Positions 1 to 12,640 are shown, counted from the stretch's first letter. The stretch is 64,000 nucleotides of DNA from Spinacia oleracea (GCF_020520425.1 NC_079491.1:4823143-4887142), one strand, 5' to 3'. Notes: generated by a model from the letters alone, not told the origin. Numbers and translations are program-made.

Positions 1-279
1 GCTTGACAAAAGATTAGGGTTTTCTCTAAACTTATGAATTAAATTTGGTAACTCTTCTGTTTCTTTTGGTTCTTTTGGAAGGATGATGATCATAGAGAAT
101 CACCTTGAGCAATTCGAATTAGTAGACTTGTAAGGAACCTTAAGGACATTGTAGTACGTCATCCAATGAACCATAGTCGTAGAAGCTTTCGTAATTGTAT
201 GTAACCCATGCATTACACGTGCTTTAAATCTAGTGGATGTATAATTGAGAGTGTTTAAGGAGGGAGAGAGAGCAGGAAA

Positions 280-916
280 TAGGGATGACAATGGATCGGA
301 TTCGGGTCGGATGTAGTAAACTCCAAATTCGATCCATTTAAAATCCGGACTCTAAAGTTGCATTCATATCCATATCCATTTAAAATTCGGACTCCAAAAT
401 TGCATCCATATCCATATCCATATCCATATCCACATCCATATCCATATCCATATCCACATCCATATCCATATCCATATCCATATCCATATCCATTTAAAAT
501 CCGAATAATGCGTTAACTTTACTTACATAGAACTTGTATTTCTTAATTTTAAAATAAATTAGAAATCATATTTCTCATTTACCAAAATCTATTGAGTTTC
601 TAATAAATTAATAAATTACAAATGTATGCGCTTTAATTAAATATATTAGATTAAATTGGTAACTTCCTTTAAATAAAAGTTATGTACGAAAAATAATACA
701 CTTTGAAATAATTTCGAGTCGGATTTGGACTCGGATTCGGACTCGGGTCGGAGTCGGGTCGGAGTCTCTGCAGACTCCATATCCGTTCCATATCCATTCG
801 GATTCGGAGTTTTTAATCGGATTCGGATTCGGACTTTTTTTCTTGGATTCGGATCAGATTTTTTCCTTCGGATCGGATCGGACTCGGTTCTGATTTGGAT
901 GTGATTGCCATCCCTA
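280..916. mobile_element. hAT-like non-autonomous DNA transposon
   Basis: The ends are imperfect inverted repeats (TAGGGATGACAATGG on the left; TAGGGATGGCAATC read inward from the right). They are flanked by 8-bp near-identical direct repeats, GCAGGAAA (272-279) and GTAGGAAA (917-924). An 8-bp duplication with a TAGGG/CAGGG-type end fits the hAT superfamily. The inside has no transposase; it is filled with GGATCGGA/GGATTCGG-type words and a CATATC repeat. A related element lies at 41684-42262. Confidence 0.72.
365..496. repeat. (CATATC)n hexanucleotide repeat
   Basis: About twenty near-perfect CATATC units with occasional CACATC variants, inside the hAT-like element. It probably expanded by slippage from the element's own GGATATGG-like internal sequence. 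Confidence 0.9.
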
Positions 917-1090
917 GTAGGAAATGTCATCTTAGGTTAGAGAATTGACCTATGTGGCTATGTTTACCTTGCCCATGAGTGGTGTATATAGTAGTCTTAT
1001 TGGACCTTTTAAGTTCTTTAAGCCTTATGAATAATTGGGCTCTAGTGAGTATATTTAACTTAAAATGATACGTCTATTTTAGCACCCAAA
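917..1090. other. Unannotated spacer
   Basis: Short AT-rich spacer between the hAT-like element and the Helitron array. No coding or repeat signal seen. Position 1090 (A) is the left half of the A/T dinucleotide into which the array appears to have inserted. Confidence 0.5.
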
Positions 1091-2315
1091 CTAGTATGGT
1101 ACCCGTGCGATGCACGATTTATAATCTAAATATAAATTATTATGAAATCTGGTAGAAATTATGATCAATATAAAGTTTATAGATATTCTTCAAATAAAAA
1201 ATTATTAATAGTTGATAACTTTGTTATTGCTCAATCGATGTCTTGCTTACTAAAATAATTAAAACAAATAAAGGTACATAGATAAAATTATTTTCATTCT
1301 CATTCACCACTTTGTGTCAAGCATAAAGTTATCTCACCCTCCTTTCACTTCGTTATTAATACTCACTTAATACTCGCACAATCACTCGTCAACCTGGTTA
1401 CCCGTTCACTTAACAGCTATCTAGACCAAATACTTTATTGAGCTTGAGATGACTTTGAGGCGGGGCAAGACCTGCACACCAGCACCCACCTACAATTCTC
1501 ATCTTCATCCTATCCATCCACGATAAGAAAGATACCCACCCCTCCCAACCCCTATCACGAGAGGTACAAAATAAAATTCATCACCTCTTCATCACCCCCA
1601 TCCCCGTGTATCCACACCAACCCTTACACGCGACTTTTTTTTTGGTAAGGAGTTTTGAATTTTAAAACTCTATTATACAACCTCTGAAAATCCTTCTGTT
1701 TGATTAGATTAGAGTTACTGAGTAAAAAAACAAAACATTATAAAGTTAGATGAAAGATTAGCGGCTCATACGGTACAATCTGAAATCCATCATCGCCCCC
1801 TTCACCCGCGACAAATACATTTTTTGACCTCATTACCCAATAAAATTTCGTCCATCGCCGCCCACTTGGGGCGGATGCACAAGGAGATCTCCCAAAAAAC
1901 CCGCCCCACTAACAATCTGACATCCCTATATTCGATAAATAATCTAATTTTCCTTTCAAATAAATTTTAAATATACTGACTTAAGTTTATTACGAAGTTT
2001 CAAAATTGATTTTATTAGCTATAACATTGAAAAAAAATATTATTTATGGGTAGTACTCCGTATATATAATTGCTACAGAACAAACATATGTTAGGAAAAC
2101 GATATGCGTATACTCCGTATGTAATATAAAATTTTTGCTCCTTAATTAAGATTCTAATATTTTTTTCTTTAACTATTTTTTTAGTGAGATTAGTCATTAT
2201 GTTATATAAAACTTTTTTAATATATATTTTAATTAAAAGAGAGGCGGATCAATGAGTGACATTTGTCATCACCACATTGATTTCCTCTCTTTTAGTATAC
2301 TCTGTATTATATAGA
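1091..2315 (-). mobile_element. Non-autonomous Helitron, unit 1 of array
   Basis: Read on the minus strand, the 3' end is a hairpin (CGTGCATCGCACGGG) followed by a CTAG terminus at 1094-1091, next to a host A. The 5' end is TCTATATAATA at about 2315, followed inside by the family's AAAAGAGAGG arms around a TGTCACTCATTGAT palindrome (2233-2294). This is the canonical Helitron layout: 5' TC, subterminal 3' hairpin, CTRR end. There is no Rep/helicase coding region. The interior is diverged from the two later units (for example around 1380-1640), so this is an older or rearranged copy. Confidence 0.75.
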
Positions 2316-2816
2316 TATAGATATATTGCGTATAAAATAGTACAATCAATTGCGGTTATAATTATCGAATTTAGTTGTTAAAATAGTATAGAGTACTATA
2401 TTAAGATTTGTATACACTCTTTTTTCTAATTATGTAAGTACAAATTATTAGACTACATGCGCTTAAATTTTTATAATGGATTAAAGTTTTATAAAAAAGA
2501 TAATCTTATATTTTTAAATTTGTTACCAAACTATAGAAAATGTAGTTTATAAGATATTCTCCATGTATATAACGAAATCTTAAAGTTAACAAAATAATTA
2601 CACAATCAATTTACAAATTATATATTTTTTTAAGTATATGTAAATCTCAGCCCTATTTTTGGGAAGTTAATCACAAATTACGTGATATTATTGGTATTTG
2701 AAAATTTTGTTGCTTTAATTTTTTTTATTAAATTTAATTATTTATATTAAAAGAGAGGCCAATCAATGAGTGACACTTGTCATCACCACATTGATTTCCT
2801 CTCTTTTAGTATATTA
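2316..2816 (-). mobile_element. Partial Helitron (5' segment) of the same family
   Basis: It carries the family's 5' subterminal palindrome (2753-2808) but lacks the outermost TCTATA of the 5' end at its junction with the next unit. It has no recognisable 3' hairpin or CTAG of its own before the 5' end of unit 1. It is either a truncated array member or the 5' part of an element into which others inserted. Confidence 0.55.
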
Positions 2817-3356
2817 CTAGTATAGTACCCGTGCGATGCACGATTTATGATATGTATATTAAATTTGCATATTTAAACTATAACAATAGGCAATTCAAAA
2901 TAGAGCTTATAGATAATATTCTTATTAAAACTAATGATGGATAGATTTGTTACTGCCCCATTACATGTTTTATTTATTTAACAAATTCAAAACCTTACTT
3001 CCCCTATCATAACCCAGGCCAAACATAAATTTATTCTTATCTGCTCTAGCTTTACTTCAATAGTCTCACCCACTTAATATTTCCCTATCATCTACATGAT
3101 TACCCGATCATTTAACACCTCCCCCACCGTATACTTTTTTCAGCTAGAGATAACTTCGAAGCGGGGTGGGGTTTGTCCCTCAACACCTATACCTGCCTAA
3201 AATTTTCATCCTCGTGCCCGTCACCACCAAAAGTACGATACTCGTCCCCGTCCTAAACCCAACGTCGCGGACGGAAAACAAAATTAACTTAGCTTCATCA
3301 CTCGTCCGTGTATCAACACCCATTTCAAACCAAGCTTTAGACGACTGGAACCGACA

Positions 3357-4260
3357 TTATTTTTTGATAAGAGAGTTTTGAATTTTAAAACTCTAAGAGT
3401 ATTTGAAAATTTGGTTGTCCGGTTACATTATATTTTGGAAACATATAGCTTATAGATATTTTCCTAATTAATTAATGGTGGATAAATTTGTTATTGCCCC
3501 ATTCAGTGTCTTATTTATAAAATAAAAAAAAAACAAAAACAAATGAGGGTACATAGATAATATTATTTTCTTCCCCATGTGACAAACATTATTTTTTGAT
3601 AAAAGAGTTTTGAATTTTAAAACTCTAAGAGTATTTGAAAATTTGGTTATCCGATTACATTATATTTTGGAAACATATAGCTTATAGATATTTTCCTAAT
3701 TAAATAATGGTGGATAAATTTGTTATTGCCCCATTCAGAGTCTTATTTATCAAAAAAACAAAAACAAATAAGGGTACATAGAAAATATTATTTCTTCCCC
3801 ATGTGACAAACCTAGCCCTAGATGGCTAGACACCGACGTTATTTTTTGGTAAGAGAGTTTTGAATTTTAAAACACTATTCTAGAGTATTTGACAATTTGG
3901 TTGTCTGATTACATTATACTTTGGACACATATAACTTATAGATATTCTCCTTATTAAAACTAATTAATGATGGATAAATTTGATAGTGCCCCATTCAGTG
4001 TCTTATTGATTAAAAAAAATAAAAATAAGGGTACATAGAAAAAAAAATCATCCCTACTCATCACATTTGTCAAACCTAGACCTATACGGCTGGACCCGAC
4101 ATTCTTTTTTGGTAAGAGAGGTTTGAATTTTAAAACCCTGTTCACGATTTGGTTATCTGATTACACTATACTTGGGACACACATACCTTATAGATATTCT
4201 CCTAATTAAAATTAATGATGGATAAATTTGTTATTGCCCCATTCAATGTCTTATTTATTA
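3357..4260. repeat. Internal tandem repeat of about 230-260 bp, four copies
   Basis: Each copy begins near TTTTTTGATAAGAGAGTTTT or a close variant (about 3357, 3589, 3838, 4101). It continues through a TTGGTTGTC/TATC word and GGATAAATTTGTTATTGCC, and ends near GGGTACATAGA. The copies are diverged from each other but are matched one-for-one in unit 3 (about 6975-7880), so the repeat predates the duplication of the 3.6-kb unit. Confidence 0.8.
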
Positions 4261-4270
4261 AAAAAAAGAA

Positions 4271-4452
4271 AAAACATAGAGTTGGCTCAAGTGGTAAGCA
4301 ACTTGATGCCGCTTAAGGGAGGTCTCGGGTTCGAGTCTCGTCGTATGCAGAAACTCTTGTTGGGAGACTCACCCACCACAAGCAAGGTGTGCGACACGGG
4401 TCGGATCCGGATGTAGTCGGAGCTAAGCTCGTGAACCGGGTGTGCTATGCGT
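4271..4452 (+). mobile_element. tRNA-derived SINE (copy in Helitron unit 2)
   Basis: It has a pol III box A-like motif (TGGCTCAAGTGG, near 4283) and a box B motif (GGTTCGAGTCTC, near 4328), about 34 bp apart as in tRNA-derived SINEs. It is flanked by direct repeats AAAAAAAGAA (about 4261-4270 and 4453-4462), a target-site duplication made by target-primed insertion. It sits in the fourth internal repeat of the Helitron. Confidence 0.72.
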
Positions 4453-5408
4453 AAAAAAAGAACAAATAAGTGTACATAAATAATATTATTTTCATCTCTG
4501 TACATCACATGTGTCCATCATAGTGTTATTCTCATCCACCCTTCGCTTCGATGGTCATACCTACTTAATCATTTTATATTTACATCATTACCCGGTCACT
4601 TAGCCTCTACTCCAATATTTACTTTATTCAGCCAGTCATGACCTTGGAACTGGTCGGGGTCTCCATATTCGTACTCATCTAAAATTCCCATCCTTATCCC
4701 AGTCACCCACGACAGGAAAGGTATTTACCCTTCCCAATCTCATTCTTAACATGTAAAAAATAAAACACATCCTCGGTCTATTACCCACCGACCCGTATAT
4801 CCACACTCGCCTCTAAGCTACTCCTGGATTCAATAATTGCTTTTTGGCAAGAGAATTTTGAGTTTAAAATTCAACTATATATAGAGTCTTCTACAATTCC
4901 AGTGTCTTATTAGAATAGTTGAGTAAATAAACAATATATTATATTATGTACCCTCTCAGTTCGAATTTAATAGTTGCAATAGTCTTTTCACAGAGTCTTG
5001 TGCGATAAGTTAAGCTTACATATTATAATTTAATAGAAAAGTAGGTATGATGGGAGATAGTCGGATTTTTTTAATAATAGAATCAAGCATAGGAGAGGCA
5101 AAATAGAGAGAAACATAGTTCCACATCGATTTCTGTTATCCGCGAAATTGCGGGGAAAGATTTTTCATTAAATTACAATGTAAAATAAAGGCAAATATAC
5201 CCAACAAATGATCAAAAACAAAGAAACTAATAATATAAAATGAAACTATAAAACTGTGGGGAAAAGAAATTCATTTAAAAGATTAAGAAGCTATTAAATA
5301 AAAGGATAAGTAGAAATTATAATCCGAGACAGAAAAGATACAAAGTTATTAAGCAATTTTTTTAAATAAGCATGTTTTAAACAACCTTGATAAATACTAC
5401 GGAGTACT

Positions 5409-5768
5409 TCGAATATTAAAGAAAGGTAAATATTCGTTATACATATCCACAATCTATTTAAGACACATATTTTAAATAAAAATTTGATAATGTATACAAT
5501 TAGTCATTAATAAATTTAAGTTTAATATTTTAATATATGCTAAGAGATTTTAAAATATTTTTAGTAAAACGATATTTTAGATAGACAAATATTTCGAATA
5601 TTAAAGAAAGGTAAATATTCGTTATACATATCCACAATCTATTTAAGACACATATTTTAAATAAAAATTTGATAATGCATACAATTAGTCATTAGTAAAT
5701 TTAAGTTTAATATTTTAATATATGCTAAGAGATTTTAAAATATTTTTAGTAAAACGATATTTTAGACA
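5409..5768. repeat. 185-bp tandem duplication inside Helitron unit 2
   Basis: Two consecutive copies begin TCGAATATTAAAGAAAGG at 5409 and 5594 and differ at only a few bases. The same pair is present in unit 3 at about 9030-9388, so it arose before the unit was duplicated. Confidence 0.85.
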
Positions 5769-6434
5769 ACCTTGTTAAAAAAAAAATATTTTTCTTTTCA
5801 ACAGATTATTGTCATGTTATAAATATTTTAATATTGAAGTAGATTCTTAGTATAATTTTTTTAGTATGATCTTTATGTATACACAGTATATTTCAACATG
5901 TTATTTTAGTAATGTATTTAGATGAAAAAATTTATTGCCATAAGTAAATAAGTATTTCTTAGTGTAATTGATTTATTACTAAATAAAAGGTTTAAATAAA
6001 AATATAATATACAAAATATTAAGTTTTTTTTTTTATACATATAAAATAGACGAATCAATAAGTGACATTTGTCATCATTATATTGATTTCCTCAAATAAT
6101 TATCCTGATACATGCAATATATGTTTGAATTAGATTATGTGTAGAATTTGATTATGTATACATATATAGGAAATCATGTATATAAGTTAGTAAAAATATT
6201 TCTAGTAAAAATATTGATGAATCTTTTAATTCTTTTAGTATTTTTCCATATTAGTTTTGTTACCAAAAAATACAGTAAGTTGAACATATATTACATGATA
6301 TTATTGTGTTGTAAAAGATTTGTTACTTAATTTTATTTTTTTAACTTTATTTTTAATATTAAAAGAGAAGCCAATCAATGAGTGACAAATGTCATCACCA
6401 CATTGATTTCCTCTCTTTTAGTATATTATATAGA

Positions 6435-9400
6435 CTAGTATAGTACCCGTGCGATGCACGATTTATGATATGTATATTAAATTTGCATATTTAAACTATA
6501 ACAATAGGCAATTCAAAATAGAGCTTATAGATAATATTCTTATTAAAACTAATGATGGATAGATTTGTTACTGCCCCATTACATGTTTTATTTATTTAAC
6601 AAATTCAAAACCTTACTTCCCCTATAATAACCCAGGCCAAACATAAATTTATTCTTATCTGCTCTAGCTTTACTTCAATAGTCTCACCCACTTAATATTT
6701 CCCTATCATCTACATGATTACCCGATCATTTAACACCTCCCCCACCGTATACTTTTTTCAGCTAGAGATAACTTCGAAGTGGGGTGGGGTTTGTCCCTCA
6801 ACACCTATACCTGCCTAAAATTTTCATCCTCGTGCCCGTCACCACCAAAAGTACGATACTCGTCCCCGTCCTAAACCCAACGTCGCGGACGGAAAACAAA
6901 ATTAACTTAGCTTCATCACTCGTCCGTGTATCAACACCCATTTCAAACCAAGCTTTAGACGACTGGAACCGACATTATTTTTTGATAAGAGAGTTTTGAA
7001 TTTTAAAACTCTAAGAGTATTTGAAAATTTGGTTGTCCGGTTACATTATATTTTGGAAACATATAGCTTATAGATATTTTCCTAATTAATTAATGGTGGA
7101 TAAATTTGTTATTGCCCCATTCAGTGTCTTATTTATAAAATAAAAAAAAAACAAAAACAAATGAGGGTACATAGATAATATTATTTTCTTCCTCATGTGA
7201 CAAACATTATTTTTTGATAAAAGAGTTTTGAATTTTAAAACTCTAAGAGTATTTGAAATTTGGTTATCCGATTACATTATATTTTGGAAACATATAGCTT
7301 ATAGATATTTTCCTAATTAAATAATGGTGGATAAATTTGTTATTGCCCCATTCAGAGTCTTATTTATCAAAAAAACAAAAACAAATAAGGGTACATAGAA
7401 AATATTATTTCTTCCCCATGTGACAAACCTAGCCCTAGATGGCTAGACACCGACGTTATTTTTTGGTAAGAGAGTTTTGAATTTTAAAACACTATTCTAG
7501 AGTATTTGACAATTTGGTTGTCTGATTACATTATACTTTGGACACATATAACTTATAGATATTCTCCTTATTAAAACTAATTAATGATGGATAAATTTGA
7601 TAGTGCCCCATTCAGTGTCTTATTGATTAAAAAAATAAAAAAAATAAGGGTACATAGAAAAAAAAAATCATCCCTACTCATCACATTTGTCAAACCTAGA
7701 CCTATACGGCTGGACCCGACATTCTTTTTTGGTAAGAGAGGTTTGAATTTTAAAACCCTGTTCACGATTTGGTTATCTGATTACACTATACTTGGGACAC
7801 ACATACCTTATAGATATTCTCCTAATTAAAATTAATGATGGATAAATTTGTTATTGCCCCATTCAATGTCTTATTTATTAAAAAAAAGAAAAAACATAGA
7901 GTTGGCTCAAGTGGTAAGCAACTTGATGCCGCTTAAGGGAGGTCTCGGGTTCGAGTCTCGCCGTATGCAGAAACTCTTGTTGGGAGACTCACCCACCACA
8001 AGCAAGGTGTGCGACACGGGTCGGATCCGGATGTAGTCGGAGCTAAGCTCGTGAACCGGGTGTGCTATGCGTAAAAAAAGAACAAATAAGTGTACATAAA
8101 TAATATTATTTTCATCTCTGTACATCACATGTGTCCATCATAGTGTTATTCTCATCCACCCTTCGCTTCGATAGTCATACCTACTTAATCATTTTATATT
8201 TACATCATTACCCGGTCACTTAGCCTCTACTCCAATATTTACTTTATTCAGCCAGTCATGACCTTGGAACTGGTCGGGGTCTCCATATTCGTACTCATCT
8301 AAAATTCCCATCCTTATCCCAGTCACCCACGACAGGAAAGGTATTTACCCTTCCCAATCTCATTCTTAACATGTAAAAAATAAAACACATCCTCGGTCTA
8401 TTACCCACCGACCCGTATATCCACACTCGCCTCTAAGCTACTCCTGGATTCAATAATTGCTTTTTGGCAAGAGAATTTTGAGTTTAAAATTCAACTATAT
8501 ATAGAGTCTTCTACAATTCCAGTGTCTTATTAGAATAGTTGAGTAAATAAACAATATATTATATTATGTACCCTCTCAGTTCGAATTTAATAGTTGCAAT
8601 AGTCTTTTCACAGAGTCTTGTGCGATAAGTTAAGCTTACATATTATAATTTAATAGAAAAGTAGGTATGATGGGAGATAGTCGGATTTTTTTAATAATAG
8701 AATCAAGCATAGGAGAGGCAAAATAGAGAGAAACATAGTTCCACATCGATTTCTGTTATTCGCGAAATTGCGCGGAAAGATTTTTCATTAAATTACAATG
8801 TAAAATAAAGGCAAATATACCCAACAAATGATCAAAAACAAAGAAACTAATAATATAAAATGAAACTATAAAACTGTGGGGAAAAGAAATTCATTTAAAA
8901 GATTAAGAAGCTATTAAATAAAAGGATAAGTAGAAATTATAATCCGAGACAGAAAAGATACAAAGTTATTAAGCAATTTTTTTAAATAAGCATGTTTTAA
9001 ACAACCTTGATAAATACTACGGAGTACTTCGAATATTAAAGAAAGGTAAATATTCGTTATACATATCCACAATCTATTTAAGACACATATTTTAAATAAA
9101 AATTTGATAATGTATACAATTAGTCATTAATAAATTTAAGTTTAATATTTTAATATATGCTAAGAGATTTTAAAATATTTTTAGTAAAACGATATTTTAG
9201 ATAGACAAATATTTCGAATATTAAAGAAAGGTAAATATTCGTTATACATATCCACAATCTATTTAAGACACATATTTTAAATAAAAATTTGATAATGCAT
9301 ACAATTAGTCATTAGTAAATTTAAGTTTAATATTTTAATATATGCTAAGAGATTTTAAAATATTTTTAGTAAAACGATATTTTAGACAACCTTGTTAAAA

Positions 9401-10055
9401 AAAAAATATTTTTCTTTTCAACAGATTATTGTCATGTTATAAATATTTTAATATTGAAGTAGATTCTTAGTATAATTTTTTTAGTATGATCTTTATGTAT
9501 ACACAGTATATTTCAACATGTTATTTTAGTAATGTATTTAGATGAAAAAATTTATTGCCATAAGTAAATAAGTATTTCTTAGTGTAATTGATTTATTACC
9601 ATAAGTAAATAAAAGGTTTAAATAAAAATATAATATACAAAATATTAAGTTTTTTTTTATACATATAAAATAGACGAATCAATAAGTGACATTTGTCATT
9701 ATATTGATTTCCTCAAATAATTATCCTGATACATGCAATATATGTTTGAATTAGATTATGTGTAGAATTTGATTATGTATACATATATAGGAAATCATGT
9801 ATATAAGTTAGTAAAAATATTTCTAGTAAAAATATTGATGAATCTTTTAATTCTTTTAGTATTTTTCCATATTAGTTTTGTTACCATAAAATACAGTAAG
9901 TTGAACATATATTACATGATATTATTGTGTTGTAAAAGATTTGTTACTTAATTTTATTTTTTTAACTTTATTTTTAATATTAAAAGAGAGGTCAATCAAT
10001 GAGTGACAAATGTCATCACCACATTGATTTCCTCTCTTTTAGTATATTATATAGA
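6435..10055 (-). mobile_element. Non-autonomous Helitron, unit 3 of array (3.62 kb)
   Basis: Its CTAG 3' terminus (6438-6435 on the minus strand) touches the 5' TC of unit 2 directly. Its own 5' TC lies at 10055, followed on the plus strand by T, the right half of an A/T target. The content matches unit 2 in order: internal repeats, SINE, 185-bp duplication. Differences seen are scattered single bases and short indels, for example one base near 6624, a one-base loss near 7257 and small changes near 9600-9700. The high identity implies a recent duplication. Confidence 0.85.
7891..8072 (+). mobile_element. tRNA-derived SINE (copy in Helitron unit 3)
   Basis: Same SINE, at the same place and with the same AAAAAAAGAA flanks, as the one at 4271-4452. 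It was duplicated along with the Helitron unit, not inserted separately. A single T-to-C change near 7961 is the only internal difference noticed. Confidence 0.72.
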
Positions 10056-10850
10056 TAGATAGACGTATACGAGTAAGTAGTACTTTTATTGATCAAAATA
10101 AAAATTAAAAAAAAAGTTGATAGCACCAAAGTCAAATATGGTAATGTTTACCCAATTCCACAAGAGATTAGTCGATCATTTCTTTTTTCTAAAGTCTATC
10201 TTTTTTATAAATGCATATACATGTGCAGCTGTGTAAAGTAGTCTTAAATTCTGAATGACCTCTTAACGCAAAATCTAATCGAAGTTTTGGTAATTTGTGC
10301 GTTTTTTTAGTTTTAGGTGGTTTTAATTTTTATTTATTTATTAAAATTATTAATACTACGTAGTACGGAGTATATCATTAGAGTGGTTTAAATCAGACCT
10401 CTATTTTGGTACAACGAGCACCTCGCAGTGTCTCGCCTTCCCCCGAATGATCGGTGTGGCGTTTTTGGTAAACATTCGTCCGGGCCTGGTCACTTCGACC
10501 CGCTTGTTGGAATACTCTCTTTCCCTTGCTGCTTTGGGGGCCGGGCCTATCATATCAAAGGGGTTGTATAAAGAGAACCCGGGCCTTTCCAATAGCGTAA
10601 GCTGATCCAGCTGATGGGGATAAAACCATACTTATGACTCGAAATGTTGGCAAGATGAGATCAGATCAGTTATGTGAGTGATTAAGTAGTTCATTAATTG
10701 GTAAGAAAATAGGTTAAATAATAACTACTCTATAGGCAGTAATTGATATTAATAGTTGAAAGAGGTAGATATTAATTAGCAAATTTTTCCAAAATATAAA
10801 CAAATCTTTACCTAGTTGTTGTATTTAAAAAGCGAAATTACGTTTGATTA
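10056..10850. other. Intergenic; GC-richer island at about 10400-10620
   Basis: Mostly AT-rich without a recognisable gene. About 10400-10620 is distinctly GC-richer and gives a 63-residue minus-strand open frame (10592-10401) that I cannot assign; it looks like a scrap of a transposon or LTR. Around 10831-10885 there are GATGACACGTGTCA-type words like those near Helitron 5' ends elsewhere in this window, but no clear terminus. Confidence 0.4.
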
Positions 10851-11385
10851 GATGACACGTGTCACCACATTTGATTGGATGACACATATCATCTATTCTT
10901 TCCTCCATCAATTTGGTTTATTTATTTTGTTTTTTCTTTATTGTTTGATATATTATACAACTCCAACCGCCTCATTCCCTTCATCTTCCTCATACAAATA
11001 TACAACTCAATTCACCAATCTATTCATTCAACATTTTCCACTATATCTTCCGGATTAACCTTCAATATTAATACATTATTTAATTTATGTATTCTTTTAG
11101 TAAAAATCTTGTACAATCCATACTGATACTTCGTATATTAAAACCCAATCTCCATATAGAGGTCAATAACTGCCGCATGCTATTCGGTAGATATTTCTTT
11201 TCTTTTAAGGGAAGACTTCGTGTTCCCGTTTTCCATGAAGTACAAAGTGTTGTGCAATCTATGCAGTAATGTACGGAGTAGGTCTTAACTTTATAGAAAG
11301 ACTATGAGAAAAAAAAAATTACAATTAATGACATCGATCATAAGCAAGAAATCTGAAGTATTTTAGCTACGTTTTTAATTAGAAA
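10851..11385. other. No gene recognised
   Basis: AT-rich sequence with overlapping short open frames (10852-11269) of low complexity. None resembles a known protein. It ends at the A (11385) that flanks the next Helitron. Confidence 0.4.
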
Positions 11386-12104
11386 CTAGTTAGTTACTCG
11401 GGCGATGTCCCAAAGTGTTGTATATAGTTTGAATTTTCTTAGTCATTTCAAATTCACTTATAAATTTCTTTATATATATATGTACGTAGTTTGACAATAA
11501 TGTAAATTTCTTTACGTATGCAGTTTAAGAATAAAATTGGTTAACCAACAACCGGTAAACTAATTTTTTGAGTAATTTTGCATTATTTGTGTAAGTTGTT
11601 ACTTTTTGTACCTACTTTACTTATGATTTGTAAGAAAATTTTTAAGATACAATTGTATTATTGAGTTACAAAGCCGAAATACATTTTGGAGGAAAAAAAC
11701 ACATTTTTTGATTAGCGAAAAGAAAACACAACATTATATTTTCCTATTCTTTTCTCTGTTAATTTCATGATTGTGTTTGATCTAAATACATTCCTAGAAA
11801 AGATAAATGATATGATTAGTAAATGAATAAAATTAATAAATTTTTTGTTACCATAAATTATTTTTCAAATGCATAAATTTGCGCATTAAAGGTCTACTGA
11901 TAAGTACAAATTTTCTCTTTTTTGATTAATTGTTTTAGAGACATAGGTTGTGTCATTGAAGTTAAGGTTAAATCTTTGTGTTAATCTATAAGAGGTCGAT
12001 AATGTGTGCTTATGACATGGCACGGCTATGCCATGTCATTTTCTAAGTTATCGTGACACATAGAGAAATGTCATCAAATGTCTTGGAGTGTTAATATATA
12101 TAGA
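11386..12104 (-). mobile_element. Small non-autonomous Helitron
   Basis: The minus-strand 3' end is GGGACATCGCCCGAGTAACT followed by AACTAG, with CTAG at 11389-11386 flanked by A. The 5' end is TCTATATATATTAACAC near 12104 (a TCTA repeat makes the exact base uncertain, 12104-12112), followed by T. The 5' subterminal part contains TGTCACGATAAC and ATGACATGGC words typical of this Helitron group. About 0.72 kb, no coding region. Confidence 0.65.
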
Positions 12105-12112
12105 TAGATAGA

Positions 12113-12640
12113 TTGTCCTTAAAACAACTTTTAATTATTCTCGTTAAGGTTCCCCTTCTGTTAAATACGGGCCTGGGCCGCACCCGTCATCAAGAGAGAG
12201 AGCACACTTAACAAGTCCAAAGGAGATTCCACCTTAAAACCATATGGCAATAACGGGAGTAGCCACTTGGCCTTATTAAATGTTTAACTCTCTTCTCTTT
12301 TATCAATGTGGGACTTTCACACGTGATTTTTCATGGGTCAGATCTTAACACCTTCACCACAGAATGGAATCATATTTGACATGTTGGCTATTTCCTCCCC
12401 AAATTCTAAATTTTCTTACTATCATATTATCAATTTCATCTATATTTTCATTGAGCTTAGTTCTCTGCTCCAAAGCTTGGGCCTTTTGCTGGGCCGAGTT
12501 TGCCAAGAGAAACCAATAGTGGCTTAAATAATTTGTGAAGATGTAAAGCCTTTTCAACATATGGGAATCACTAGCAAGTATAAAAATCACATTGAACTTA
12601 CTCTCTAATACCAAAATAAAAGGAAAAGGCTAAGATATAC
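12113..12640 (-). mobile_element. LTR-retrotransposon-like fossil (fragment)
   Basis: Read on the minus strand, the segment has a GTCCCACATTG word common in short plant LTRs and ends near TTGGTATTAGAG, similar to an initiator-Met tRNA primer site. It looks like a decayed, incomplete LTR or leader. No gag or pol part was recognised and no partner repeat was found, so it is old and broken. Family not determined. Confidence 0.35.

Larger units (their letters stand above)
2817..6434 (-). mobile_element. Non-autonomous Helitron, unit 2 of array (3.62 kb)
   Basis: The minus-strand 3' end has the hairpin CGTGCATCGCACGGG and CTAG at 2820-2817. The 5' end TCTATATAATATACTAAAAG starts at 6434. The interior has four diverged copies of a repeat of roughly 240 bp (3357-4260), a SINE (4271-4452), and a 185-bp tandem duplication (5409-5768). 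No Rep/helicase ORF is present, so it depends on an autonomous partner. It is almost identical over its length to unit 3 and directly abuts it with no spacer. Confidence 0.85.

Noticed and set aside
3166-3381. 71-residue ORF repeated exactly at 6784-6999
   Set aside because: Conserved between copies only because the Helitron unit was duplicated recently; no protein family resemblance and the composition is that of the repeat.
4271-4452. tRNA gene at the box A/box B motifs
   Set aside because: No cloverleaf with paired acceptor stem could be drawn; length, direct repeats and context fit a SINE.
4287-4508. 73-residue ORF ending in RRDSNPRPPLSGIK-type sequence
   Set aside because: This is the translation of a tRNA-derived SINE (box B region); such peptides are common annotation artefacts.
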